From Hyphomicrobiales bacterium (GTDB lineage Bacteria > Pseudomonadota > Alphaproteobacteria > Rhizobiales > Rhizobiaceae): a stretch of 64,000 nucleotides of DNA. The stretch lies in NCBI GenBank assembly GCA_900466945.1, contig UBNV01000012.1, positions 101,670 to 165,669 of the forward strand, in the 5' to 3' direction. Shown here piece by piece: positions 46,573-55,058 of this stretch (its first letter is position 1; each line of letters opens with the position of its first letter). The notes below the pieces were generated by a model, which saw nothing but the letters and a program-made list of their open reading frames with translations, was not told the origin of the DNA and ran no database searches. The position numbers and the translations under genes were made by a program.

Positions 46573-47982
46573 ATGGCCCGCAAGGATGTGATCGACGGCA
46601 AGCGCAACGAAGAGGGCATTGCGCTGGTTTTGCCCATCCTCAAGCAGCGCTTCGGCGAGCGTTTCCAGACCGGCGAGAGCTTTCGCGACCAGCACAGCCA
46701 CACCACGACCTACCTGCCGTTGCAGCGTCCTGACGGCGTGGTCTTTGTCGAGGCTGCGGTCGACGTGCAGGAGATCGTGCGTGTCTGCGCTGTACACAAG
46801 GTCCCGATCGTTCCCTTTGGCACGGGGTCGTCGCTCGAAGGTCAGGTCAATGCGCCTTTCGGCGGGATCTCGGTTGATTTCAGCCGGATGAACAGGGTCC
46901 TGTCGGTGAATGCCGAGGACCTCGACTGCACGGTGGAACCTGGTGTGACGCGGGAAGACCTGAACACCTATCTGAGGGACACCGGGCTGTTCTTTCCGAT
47001 CGATCCCGGCGCAAATGCCTCGCTAGGAGGCATGACGGCGACGCGCGCCTCCGGCACCAATGCCGTGCGCTACGGCACTATGAAGGACAATGTCCTGGCG
47101 CTCACCGTGGTCACTGCGGACGGCGAACAAATCCGAACGGCACACCGCGCACGCAAGTCCTCGGCTGGCTATGACCTGACCCGGCTCTTCGTCGGCTCGG
47201 AAGGTACGCTCGGCGTGATCACGTCTGTCACGCTCCGCCTGCAGGGCATTCCGGCCAAGATCAGCGGCGGGGTCTGCGCCTTTCCGACGCTCGAGGACGC
47301 GTGCAATGCTGTCATCATGACGATCCAGATGGGCATTCCGGTCGCGCGCATCGAATTGCTCGACGAGATGCAGATCCGCGCCTGCAACGCCTATTCGAAG
47401 CTCTCTTATGCGGAGCGCCCGACGCTGTTCGTGGAATTCCACGGAACGGAAGAGACGGTGGCATTGCAGGCGGCGCAATTCGGAGAAATCGCTGCCGAAT
47501 TCGGCGGCGGTGAATTTGCCTATACGGCCAATGCCGAAGAGCGGAGCCTGTTGTGGAAGGCGCGCCACAATGCCTATTGGGCGAGCCGGGCGCTTGCGCC
47601 GGAGCTCGGGGCGCTCTCGACCGATGTCTGCGTTCCGATCTCGAGGCTCGCCGAATGTGTCGCGGCGACGCAGTCCGATATCCGCGAACAGGGTTTTCTC
47701 GCGCCGATCGTCGGCCATGCCGGTGACGGCAATTTCCATGTTCTCCTGCTCTTCAACGACAAGGATGCTGCCGACGTGGAGAAGGCCGAAGCCTTCCTGG
47801 ATCGGTTGAACGCCCGAGCCCTTGCCATGGACGGCACCTGCACGGGCGAACACGGGATCGGGCAGGGCAAGATCGGGTATCTCGAACAGGAACTCGGCTC
47901 GGCGCTACCGGCGATGCGCGCCATCAAGGCGAGCCTGGACCCTGACAACATATTCAATCCCGGCAAGATCTTTCGGCTGTGA
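46573..47982 (+). CDS. FAD-linked D-lactate dehydrogenase-type oxidoreductase
   Basis: 469 residues. The FAD-binding (VAO/PCMH) domain shows VPFGTGSSLEGQV, IDPGANASLGGMTATRASGTNAVRYG and FVGSEGTLGVIT. The C-terminal cap domain ends with HAGDGNFHVLLLF and GTCTGEHGIGQGK, typical of the D-lactate/glycolate (GlcD/LDHD) group. Such enzymes oxidise D-2-hydroxy acids and reduce cytochrome c or quinone. GGGAGG lies just upstream of ATG 46573. It is not in an evident operon. Alternative substrates (D-2-hydroxyglutarate, glycolate) cannot be excluded. Confidence 0.9.
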   Translation: MARKDVIDGKRNEEGIALVLPILKQRFGERFQTGESFRDQHSHTTTYLPLQRPDGVVFVEAAVDVQEIVRVCAVHKVPIVPFGTGSSLEGQVNAPFGGISVDFSRMNRVLSVNAEDLDCTVEPGVTREDLNTYLRDTGLFFPIDPGANASLGGMTATRASGTNAVRYGTMKDNVLALTVVTADGEQIRTAHRARKSSAGYDLTRLFVGSEGTLGVITSVTLRLQGIPAKISGGVCAFPTLEDACNAVIMTIQMGIPVARIELLDEMQIRACNAYSKLSYAERPTLFVEFHGTEETVALQAAQFGEIAAEFGGGEFAYTANAEERSLLWKARHNAYWASRALAPELGALSTDVCVPISRLAECVAATQSDIREQGFLAPIVGHAGDGNFHVLLLFNDKDAADVEKAEAFLDRLNARALAMDGTCTGEHGIGQGKIGYLEQELGSALPAMRAIKASLDPDNIFNPGKIFRL

Positions 47983-48055
47983 CTGCAAGAGCTTGCGGGT
48001 TGCCCTGCCGGTGAATTGCGTTACCTTCGGCCCGTAATCAAGGGAGTAGCATTCG

Positions 48056-51000
48056 GTGCTCGGACGCATACTGGCAACGCTCGGCGGTCTTCTGGTGGTT
48101 GCGCTCTTTGCAGCCCTGTTGGCGCCTGTCTTCGTCGACTGGACCAATTTCCGGCAGAACTTCGAGGACCAGGCGAGCCAGTTGCTCGGCAAGAAGGTTG
48201 TGGTCAACGGCGCGGTCAGCGCGCGCATCCTGCCGTTCCCGTCCGTCACCATGGAGGATGTCACCGTCGGTACCGATGTCGACGGAACGCCGCTGGTGCG
48301 GGTGGCCCGTTTCTCGCTCGATGCAGAGCTAGCGCCTTTTCTCTCGGGTGAAGCCCGCATCTTCGACATGCGTATCGAAGAGCCGAAGGCGCGGGTGCGG
48401 TTGCTGGCAGATGGGTCGCTGGACTGGTTGCGTGGCAGCAGGCCGAGCATTCCCGCGCGCACGGTGGTTCTGGAAAAGGTCTCCGTCAGTGGCGGTACGA
48501 TCGAGTTCATTGACCAGCAGTCCGGTCGCAACCGGATCCTGACCAATCTCGACGCGGCCCTTTCCGCCCGCACGCTTGCCGGTCCATGGTCCGTCGAGGG
48601 AAGCGCCGAATTGGACGGTGAGGCCGCCAGTTTCGGCCTTACGACCTCCGAATTCGCCGGGACCTCGCTGCCGCTTCGGCTACGGATCGACCCTCAAGGC
48701 CGGCCTTTCGACCTCATGCTCGAAGGGGATCTGGCACTCGAAAATGGCAAGCCGCATTACACAGGGAACTTCACATCGACCTGGAAGGTCACGGAAGCTC
48801 CCGAGGCGCTCGAAGCTGGCCAGAAACCGGTGCCTGCTCCGCGTGTTCGCGGCGAGTTCAAGCTTGCCAATGACAGCATCACCATCCCGACCTACCGGCT
48901 CGAACTCGGAGAAACCGCCGATCCTTATGTAATCACCGGCGAGGCGAAGCTCGACACCGGCGCGAACCCGGAATTCCTGCTGACTGCCGAGGGCCAGCAG
49001 GTTGACGTCAACAGGCTCGCGGCCGATGGGAGCCGGGCCAAGACATCGCGGAACGGAGCCGTTTCGGTCCAGCAGAGAATGGCGCTGCTGTTTGCGACCG
49101 CCGCCCAGATCCCGATCCCGAAGGTGCCCGGCCGGGCAAGCCTGCGACTGCCAGCGATCGTGGCCGGAGATACCGTGTTCCGGGACTTGCAGCTCGACAT
49201 TCGTCCAGCCGGTGATGGATGGACCGTGGACAAGGCCGTCGGGCTATTGCCGGGGCGCACCCAGGTGGAAGCGAATGGACGGCTGGTGCTTGTCGGCACG
49301 CCTTCGTTCGAGGGCAATCTGCTCGTCGCCTCCACGCAACCATCGGGCCTCGCCACATGGATTTCCGGCCGCGTCGATCCGGCGATCCGCGGTCTTGCAT
49401 CGGCCGGCTTTTCGGCCTCCGTCAACCTAACGCCGGAGCTGCAACGGTTCGAGAAGCTGGAGCTTGCGATCGGTGCCGAGCCCCTGAAAGGCAGAATTGA
49501 GCGCGAATCGCGCGGCGGTACGGCCGCCAGCCTCTCCGTCGATCTCGATGGTGAAAAGCTTGATCTGGACGCTGCGCGCGCCATTGCGGCTCTCGTCATC
49601 GGTGAAGATGCCGAGCAGCGGCTCCTAGCCGAACGGGTCGCGACCCGGTTGAAGGTCGACGAGCTCCAGGCATTTGGCGTCACTGCCGAAGATGTCGAGG
49701 CGATCGCGACCTATCAGGCTGGCCAGCTGGCCATCGAACGACTGAACCTCGGCAGTGTGGCCGGCAGTTCGCTGCGGATCAGCGGAGACCTGGGTGATGC
49801 CGAAACCCAGCCGGTTGGCGAGGGGCAGGTCGAGTTCAAATCGGCAGATCCCGGACCCTTCCTGGCGCTCCTGCGCGAGCGGGTGCCGAACAGCCCCATC
49901 ATCGAGCGGCTTGCGAGCGCAGCGCCCTGGTATCAGGATGCCGACATCCAGATGACCCTGAGCGTTGCGGAAAGCGGGGCGGTTGTCGTCGATGCGAACG
50001 GTCGTGCATCTGATAGCTCGGTCTCGCTCAAGGCCAGCGCCGATGATCTGGCCGCGCTTCTTGCCGGCGGCAAACGGAGCTTCGATCTCCGGCTGGAGAA
50101 TGATGAGGCGCAGATCCTGCTCGGCCAGGCAGGCTTCGATCCCTTGCCGTGGACGATCGGGGAGGGCGGTGCGCTCACCCTCACGCTTGACGCGGCCGGT
50201 GACGGGAATGCACAAGCCGTTGCGCGTTTTGCTGGCGTTGCAACGACCCTGGACGCAACGGCAGACCTGACAGCATTTAACACGTCTGACCTGCTTGACG
50301 GTGGCTGGCAGGCTTCGGTCGAGAGCGGTGATATCGGCCCCTATCTGATGGCGCTTGGCCTGAGCTTGCCCGATGCGGCGACCGGCGTGCCGATTGCGGG
50401 CGAGACGCGGTTTTCTTTGGCCAAGGGCCAGCTTGCCGTCGAGAGTTTCGTGGCCAGCGTCGCCGGTCAAGCGGTCACGGCTGAGGGGCGCGTCGATCTG
50501 GCGGCTGCCGTGCCATCTGCCATCGGGTCTGTGACGCTCGATCAGCTGGATCTGGAATGGCTTGCAGAATCAGTGGTCGGGCCGCTCACGGATCCGGCAA
50601 GCGGCGCGCTGTCTTCGGCTAGCCTGAGCCCCATGGCGCTGCCCTTCGAACTCGACCTCGGCCTCACCGTCAAACGGCTCTGGCCAGGCGTGGGAGAGGC
50701 CATGACCGATGCCGCCGGAAAGCTGCGCAACAAGGCAGGCGAACTGACATTTGATGAGGTGTCAGGCGACTGGCTGGGCGGACGGTTGGCCGGGCGTTTC
50801 TCGGTGGCGAACACCGACGGAAACGGTTTCCTGACGGCGCGGCTCGATCTCACCGACAGCGATATCACCCGTACGGTCAACGCCTTGCGCGTCGAGCGTG
50901 GCATCACGACGAAGGACAGTCCTGCGGGGCGGATGGACCTCACCTTCGTCGTCGAAGGCGGCGGCAAGACGCCTGCCGACCTGATCGGGATGGCGAGCGG

Positions 51001-51796
51001 TTCCGGTGAAGCGCGTCTGAAGGGGCTGACGCTCGGGGCTTTCGATCTGTCTGTCTTGCCGAGGCTGGTCACCGAAGCCGATGCGCTTGGAACTGACATC
51101 GATGAGGACAAGGTTGTGGCGCTCACAGACAGACTGATGTCTGCCGGGCCGATGCAGTTGGGAGACGTGACGGTGCCGTTTGCTCTGTCGGACGGGACGG
51201 TGCGCGTTCAGGCGGCTGCCCACCAGACAGCGCAGGCGAAACTGGACGGCGCATTACGACTGGATTTGCGTGCCGGCACGCTCGACGGGGAGGTCGGCAT
51301 CGCCTTCGACGCCGGAGATGCGGCAATGGAGGGCGCGCAGCCCAATCTGCGTGTGATGTTCGCCGGACCGGCGCTGGAGCCAGAACGCAGGCTCGACGTC
51401 ACCGAGCTTACCAACTTCTTCTCGCTGCGAGCCTTCGAGGCCGAGCGTCGGCGGGTCGAGGCACTGCAGGCGACCGTTCTGGAAAAGCAGAGGCTCAGGC
51501 GGGAGGCAGCCCTTGCCCGTGCCCGCGCAGATGAGAGGGCGCGCGCCGAGGCGGAACGCCTCAGACTGGAGGAAGAGGCGCGTATCAAGGCGGAAGCCGA
51601 AGCGGCAGCCCTGGAGGCTGCCAAGGAGGCTGACACGGCTTCCGGTCCGGCGGACGTGCCAGTTCCGGAGGAACGGGGTGATGTCACGACGGACACTGTG
51701 CCCGATCAACCTGTCGTGCCTGTGGCACCGGAGGAGCGGGTCATCCGTCAGCCCCTGCCGGAGCTTCAGTTCGAGGGACTGCCGGGAAGCAACTGA
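48056..51796 (+). CDS. AsmA family envelope protein
   Basis: 1246 residues from GTG 48056, after AGGGAG. The N-terminal membrane helix (GRILATLGGLLVVALFAALLAPVFVDW) anchors a very long beta-rich periplasmic part, as in AsmA/TamB-like proteins. FRQNFEDQASQLLGKKVVVNG and SFPSVTMEDV-like FPSVTMEDVTVG are family marks. An AsmA C-terminal region lies around residues 950-1120. The tail is a highly charged Glu/Arg/Ala helix, then a Pro-rich end. These proteins are thought to move phospholipids between membranes. It is alone on the strand. Confidence 0.9.
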   Translation: MLGRILATLGGLLVVALFAALLAPVFVDWTNFRQNFEDQASQLLGKKVVVNGAVSARILPFPSVTMEDVTVGTDVDGTPLVRVARFSLDAELAPFLSGEARIFDMRIEEPKARVRLLADGSLDWLRGSRPSIPARTVVLEKVSVSGGTIEFIDQQSGRNRILTNLDAALSARTLAGPWSVEGSAELDGEAASFGLTTSEFAGTSLPLRLRIDPQGRPFDLMLEGDLALENGKPHYTGNFTSTWKVTEAPEALEAGQKPVPAPRVRGEFKLANDSITIPTYRLELGETADPYVITGEAKLDTGANPEFLLTAEGQQVDVNRLAADGSRAKTSRNGAVSVQQRMALLFATAAQIPIPKVPGRASLRLPAIVAGDTVFRDLQLDIRPAGDGWTVDKAVGLLPGRTQVEANGRLVLVGTPSFEGNLLVASTQPSGLATWISGRVDPAIRGLASAGFSASVNLTPELQRFEKLELAIGAEPLKGRIERESRGGTAASLSVDLDGEKLDLDAARAIAALVIGEDAEQRLLAERVATRLKVDELQAFGVTAEDVEAIATYQAGQLAIERLNLGSVAGSSLRISGDLGDAETQPVGEGQVEFKSADPGPFLALLRERVPNSPIIERLASAAPWYQDADIQMTLSVAESGAVVVDANGRASDSSVSLKASADDLAALLAGGKRSFDLRLENDEAQILLGQAGFDPLPWTIGEGGALTLTLDAAGDGNAQAVARFAGVATTLDATADLTAFNTSDLLDGGWQASVESGDIGPYLMALGLSLPDAATGVPIAGETRFSLAKGQLAVESFVASVAGQAVTAEGRVDLAAAVPSAIGSVTLDQLDLEWLAESVVGPLTDPASGALSSASLSPMALPFELDLGLTVKRLWPGVGEAMTDAAGKLRNKAGELTFDEVSGDWLGGRLAGRFSVANTDGNGFLTARLDLTDSDITRTVNALRVERGITTKDSPAGRMDLTFVVEGGGKTPADLIGMASGSGEARLKGLTLGAFDLSVLPRLVTEADALGTDIDEDKVVALTDRLMSAGPMQLGDVTVPFALSDGTVRVQAAAHQTAQAKLDGALRLDLRAGTLDGEVGIAFDAGDAAMEGAQPNLRVMFAGPALEPERRLDVTELTNFFSLRAFEAERRRVEALQATVLEKQRLRREAALARARADERARAEAERLRLEEEARIKAEAEAAALEAAKEADTASGPADVPVPEERGDVTTDTVPDQPVVPVAPEERVIRQPLPELQFEGLPGSN

Positions 51797-51820
51797 CTGG
51801 CGGGGCGTCGTTGATCCGCG

Positions 51821-52051
51821 TCATCGGACAGGTGACGTGATCTGCCTCTGCTTCAGTTCGCGGAGCACGAAGAGGCGCAATGCGGAAGAGAGGTTCGAAT
51901 CGAGCGGGCGGCCTTCATCGATCTCTGCGATCAGTGCCGCGAAGCTCAACCCGCGTTCGGTGGCGATTGCCCTGAGCTCTTCGAGAAAGGCGTCCTCGAC
52001 CGAGAAGCTCGTCCTGTGGCCGTGAAGGGTGATCGAGCGCTTGCGGATCAT
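51821..52051 (-). CDS. Ribbon-helix-helix domain protein
   Basis: 76 residues from ATG 52051. IRKRSITLHGHRTSFSVEDAFLEELRAIATERG fits the RHH_4 family: a beta strand with the SITLHGHRTS segment, then two helices. The second helix includes SFAALIAEIDEGR and ALRLFVLRELKQ. RHH proteins bind DNA as dimers through the strand. The target is unknown. It lies downstream of the DUF4169 gene (85 bases) on the same strand, and its stop lies 24 bases from the end of the asmA gene. Confidence 0.85.
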   Translation of the reverse strand: MIRKRSITLHGHRTSFSVEDAFLEELRAIATERGLSFAALIAEIDEGRPLDSNLSSALRLFVLRELKQRQITSPVR

Positions 52052-52136
52052 GGCGGTTACCAGGGATAATTCGGAGGTTCGCGCCGACGCAGGGTTCGCT
52101 GCCAGAGGCGGGGGAGAGCCGTGGATAGGTTGGCTC

Positions 52137-52328
52137 TTAATCTCGATCCGGCTTTTCGATGCGACCCTGCTCGTGTTCTCGGGCGGCCTTGTCGTTCTGT
52201 GCCTGGGTGAGGGACTTTTCCGCCTTGGTCCGTCCATAGGTTATGCGGTTCTGCTCGGCAGCCGTCTCGCGCTCACTGCGGGCCTTCACCTTACGGAACT
52301 GGCGGAGATTGACGACGTCAGCTGGCAT
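52137..52328 (-). CDS. DUF4169 family protein
   Basis: 63 residues from ATG 52328, which follows GAGGA at six bases. The sequence VVNLRQFRKVKARSERE, then AAEQNRITYGRTKAEK, is the DUF4169 pattern: a basic, charged helix likely to be long and unstructured outside a partner. Function is unknown. It is placed between sspB (upstream, separated by a terminator) and an RHH protein (downstream), all on the minus strand. Rhizobia often carry these two small genes together. Confidence 0.8.
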   Translation of the reverse strand: MPADVVNLRQFRKVKARSERETAAEQNRITYGRTKAEKSLTQAQNDKAAREHEQGRIEKPDRD

Positions 52329-52342
52329 TCTGGTCCTCGATG

Positions 52343-52367
52343 AAAAAGGCCGGGCATCGGCCCGGCC
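52343..52367 (-). terminator. Rho-independent terminator after sspB
   Basis: An 8-bp stem (GGCCGGGC / GCCCGGCC) with a 4-base loop lies 10 bases past the sspB stop. It is followed on the minus strand by TTTTT. It separates sspB from the DUF4169-RHH pair. Confidence 0.85.
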
Positions 52368-52377
52368 ATTCGTCAGA

Positions 52378-52881
52378 TCACTGCTTCTTGCGGAAGGCGT
52401 CGAGCGAGACGACCGAGCCTTCCTTTTTTTCGTCGGATTTTGCCACTTCCGGCTCATCCGACTTCGCCACGGCTTCCACCGGATAGGCCGTGATCTCGGC
52501 CTCGTTTTCCTCTTCCTCGGTCAAAGGAACGTCGAATTCCAGCTCGAAATTCACCGACGGATCGTAGAAGCCGCGGATGGCATTGAAGGGGATGACGAGT
52601 TTCTCGGGAGTGTCGGAGAAGGAGAGGCCGATCTCGAAAAGGCTGTCTGTGACCTTCAGTTCCCAGAACTGGTGCTGAACCACGATCGTCATCTGCTCGG
52701 CATATTTCGCCTTCAGATGCTGGGAGATGCGAACACCGGGCGCTCCGGTCAGGAAGGTGATGAAGAAGTGGTGGTCACCCGGCAGCCGGCCTGTCGCGGA
52801 AACCTCGGCCAAGACCTTGCGGATGACGCCACGCAGAGCGTCTTGGGCCAGAATGTCGTAGCGAATGTGGTCGTGCCCCAT
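52378..52881 (-). CDS. sspB: SspB family ClpXP adaptor (alpha type)
   Basis: 167 residues. The folded core covers residues 5-125 (IRYDILAQDALRGVIRKVL, GDHHFFITFLTGAPGVRIS, FWELKVTDSLFEIGLSF). A flexible linker with repeated KSDE segments follows, and then a C-terminal tail VVSLDAFRKK that should be the ClpX-binding peptide. SspB binds the ssrA tag and brings tagged, unfinished proteins to ClpXP for destruction. The tmRNA gene that encodes the tag lies about 155 bases upstream on the same strand, so tag and adaptor genes are side by side. The identification is firm for the alpha-type family. Confidence 0.93.
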   Translation of the reverse strand: MGHDHIRYDILAQDALRGVIRKVLAEVSATGRLPGDHHFFITFLTGAPGVRISQHLKAKYAEQMTIVVQHQFWELKVTDSLFEIGLSFSDTPEKLVIPFNAIRGFYDPSVNFELEFDVPLTEEEENEAEITAYPVEAVAKSDEPEVAKSDEKKEGSVVSLDAFRKKQ

Positions 52882-53035
52882 CAGATCCCTGCTTTCCTAA
52901 TCATGCCGATTTCGACGGCTTATGCCATGGCGCGACGACGCGGAAAAGCCCCGACGCGTTATACTGGTTCGTCGAATGTACATCAATTCGCGGCGTCCGG
53001 GTAGCGGCGAAATCCGAAGCAAAGTCATGGGGAAG

Positions 53036-53385
53036 AGTTAGGTGAAGGCTTCTGTTGCCAGGTGCCTTCGAACCCCGCCTTAAGGGGCTAACCCTAAGGA
53101 CTTAGAGCGGGTTTCCCGCACCGCCATTAGGCAGCGAGAGCGTAACCCTTAGCGTTGTTGTCGTTTGCAACTACACTTGTGACCCGATAACGGCGGTATC
53201 ATGCCGAGCAAAAGTTCGATCTTTACGCCCTTGTCGATCCTATTTCGCCCCCATCAAAAGCCGGTCCGAAGAAACTTCGTCACCGACCGGTTTTTGGTGG
53301 AGGCGCCGGGTACCGCCCCCGGGTCCAATAGGTTTATTACACCGACCGTTTATTGCCATAGCCGGAGCAAGCCCCGGCAAAGCTG
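53036..53385 (-). ncRNA. ssrA: Two-piece (circularly permuted) tmRNA
   Basis: tmRNA rescues stalled ribosomes. Read on the minus strand, an acceptor piece (about 53385-53295) comes first and ends in an encoded CCA (53297-53295). A ~42-base intervening segment follows, and then the coding piece starting at 53252. The acceptor strands GGGGGCG (53252-53246) and CGCCTCC (53305-53299) are complementary with G-U at the third pair, the tmRNA identity mark. The coding piece has the family entry GGATCGACAAGGG-like stretch near its 5' end and the tag frame at 53168-53127. The T-stem is 5 bp but the loop (53317-53311, GGCGGTA) is not the usual TTCRA. Outer ends are approximate. It lies upstream of sspB and divergent from thyA. 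Confidence 0.93.
53127..53168 (-). other. ssrA: tmRNA proteolysis tag reading frame
   Basis: Thirteen codons plus TAA encode ANDNNAKGYALAA, starting at a GCA resume codon. The A-N-D-N-N start and the A-L-A-A end match alphaproteobacterial tmRNA tags; the last residues are the ClpX degron and the first ones the SspB contact. Frame on the minus strand, 53168 to 53127 including the stop. Confidence 0.95.
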
Positions 53386-53568
53386 ATATAGGTGTTTCCG
53401 TACCCGATGAAAAGAGGGCGGGCGCACAATCGGCAAGGTGCGTCATACGCCGCAGCGCCCGAACAACCGGTTGTGTGGGTCGCTGCGGGGGATAAAGCTG
53501 GAAAACGCATTGGTTCACGCCTCTGGCGGCGATATAGTGATGCCCACAACGACTCGATGAATGGATCC

Positions 53569-54363
53569 ATGCACCAGTATCACGACCTCCTCCGTCACGT
53601 TCTGGAGACTGGCAGCGACCGCGGCGATCGCACGGGCACGGGCACTCGTTCGGTCTTCGGGCATCAGATGCGATTCGACCTCGCCGACGGCTTTCCTGTC
53701 ATCACCACCAAACGGCTGCACCTGAAGTCGATCATCCACGAACTGCTCTGGTTCCTGAAGGGTGATACCAATATCGGCTACCTCAAGGAACACGGCGTCA
53801 GTATCTGGGATGAATGGGCCGACGAGAACGGCGACCTTGGACCGGTCTATGGTGCGCAGTGGCGGTCCTGGCCTGATTATGACGGCGGCCATATCGACCA
53901 GATGGCAAGGCTCGTCGAGAGCATCAAGACGAACCCAAATTCGCGCCGGCACATCGTCACCGCCTGGAACCCGGCGCTGGTCGACGAGATGGCGCTGCCG
54001 CCCTGCCACTGCCTGTTCCAGTTTTACGTGGCCGACGGACGGCTCTCCTGCCAGCTTTACCAGCGGTCGGCCGACATTTTCCTCGGCGTGCCCTTCAACA
54101 TTGCCTCCTACGCGCTGCTCACTTTGATGATGGCTCAGGTGACGGGGCTGGAGCCGGGCGATTTCGTCCACACGCTGGGCGATGCGCATCTCTATGCGAA
54201 CCATTTCGACCAGGCCAAGCTGCAATTGACGCGCACGCCGAAGGCATTGCCGGTGATGAAGCTCAATCCGGAGGTGAAGGATCTGTTTTCCTTCGCTTAC
54301 GAGGACTTCACGCTGGTCGGCTACGAGGCCGACGCGAGCATCAAGGCACCGATCGCCGTCTAG
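53569..54363 (+). CDS. thyA: Thymidylate synthase (ThyA)
   Basis: 264 residues, exactly the length of the E. coli enzyme. It methylates dUMP to dTMP with methylene-THF. RTGTGT near residue 21 binds the phosphate. The catalytic cysteine is C146 in [12 protein letters not shown], and [24 protein letters not shown] follows. ATG 53569 aligns with the family N-terminus ([13 protein letters not shown]). ATG 53557, four codons upstream, is also possible. folA follows after 21 bases, giving a thyA-folA operon that links dTMP synthesis to folate recycling. The 183-base gap upstream separates it from the divergent tmRNA gene. Confidence 0.97.
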   Translation: MHQYHDLLRHVLETGSDRGDRTGTGTRSVFGHQMRFDLADGFPVITTKRLHLKSIIHELLWFLKGDTNIGYLKEHGVSIWDEWADENGDLGPVYGAQWRSWPDYDGGHIDQMARLVESIKTNPNSRRHIVTAWNPALVDEMALPPCHCLFQFYVADGRLSCQLYQRSADIFLGVPFNIASYALLTLMMAQVTGLEPGDFVHTLGDAHLYANHFDQAKLQLTRTPKALPVMKLNPEVKDLFSFAYEDFTLVGYEADASIKAPIAV

Positions 54364-54384
54364 GCGCGGCGAGGGCAAAAAAGC

Positions 54385-54909
54385 ATGGCTCCCATCAAGA
54401 TCGTGATCATCGTGGCCGTCGCCGAGAACGGCATCATCGGCCGCGACGGCGACATGCCCTGGAAGCTCTCCACGGATCTCAAGCGTTTCAAGGCGCTGAG
54501 CATGGGCAAGCCGTTGGTGATGGGACGCAAGACCTTCGAATCCGTCGGCTCCAAGCCACTGCCAGGTCGTCCGCACATCATCGTCAGCCGCAGCCAGGAT
54601 TTTGACATGCCCGGTGTGGAACGTGCCGCAACTCTCGAGGGCGCGCTGGAGAGGGCGAAAGTCATTGCCCGCGACACTGGTGCCGACGAGGTCTGTGTTG
54701 TGGGTGGCGGGGAGATCTACCGGCAGGCGCTGGGGCTCGCCGACATGCTACATGTGACGCATGTCGAGACGGTCATCGACGGCGACACTTCCTTTCCGCA
54801 GATCGATCCGCAGGCCTTCGAGCTGATGGAGGAAACCTCGGTTCCGGCTGGCGAAAAGGACAATTTCCCGACGCGCTACGCGATATACCGTCGCAGAAGC
54901 GCCCGATAA
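54385..54909 (+). CDS. folA: Dihydrofolate reductase
   Basis: 174 residues. It reduces dihydrofolate to tetrahydrofolate with NADPH. IIVAVAENGIIGRDGDMPWKLSTDLKRFK includes the catalytic acid D31 (given by parts). VMGRKTFESVG, PGRPHIIVSRS and VVGGGEIYRQAL are NADPH-binding motifs. It is the second gene of the thyA-folA pair, 21 bases after thyA, and recycles the dihydrofolate that ThyA makes. hflK follows 149 bases after the stop, with a separate ribosome site. Confidence 0.96.
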   Translation: MAPIKIVIIVAVAENGIIGRDGDMPWKLSTDLKRFKALSMGKPLVMGRKTFESVGSKPLPGRPHIIVSRSQDFDMPGVERAATLEGALERAKVIARDTGADEVCVVGGGEIYRQALGLADMLHVTHVETVIDGDTSFPQIDPQAFELMEETSVPAGEKDNFPTRYAIYRRRSAR

Positions 54910-55058
54910 CGCAAAATTTGCCATTCCCGATGAAGAAGTTGGGCCCGTCGCGTTGAAAGGCGGGGCGGCGATACCTATAACCCTCTGGAACCTCATGCAT
55001 GTCGGTCGATCGACCAGCGGGCGGGGGACTTGGGAGCTTTTACAGCAAAGAGGTATTG

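Noticed and set aside
53240..53570. Short minus-strand frames between the tmRNA coding piece and thyA
   Set aside because: They run through the tmRNA acceptor piece; the RNA explains the sequence better.
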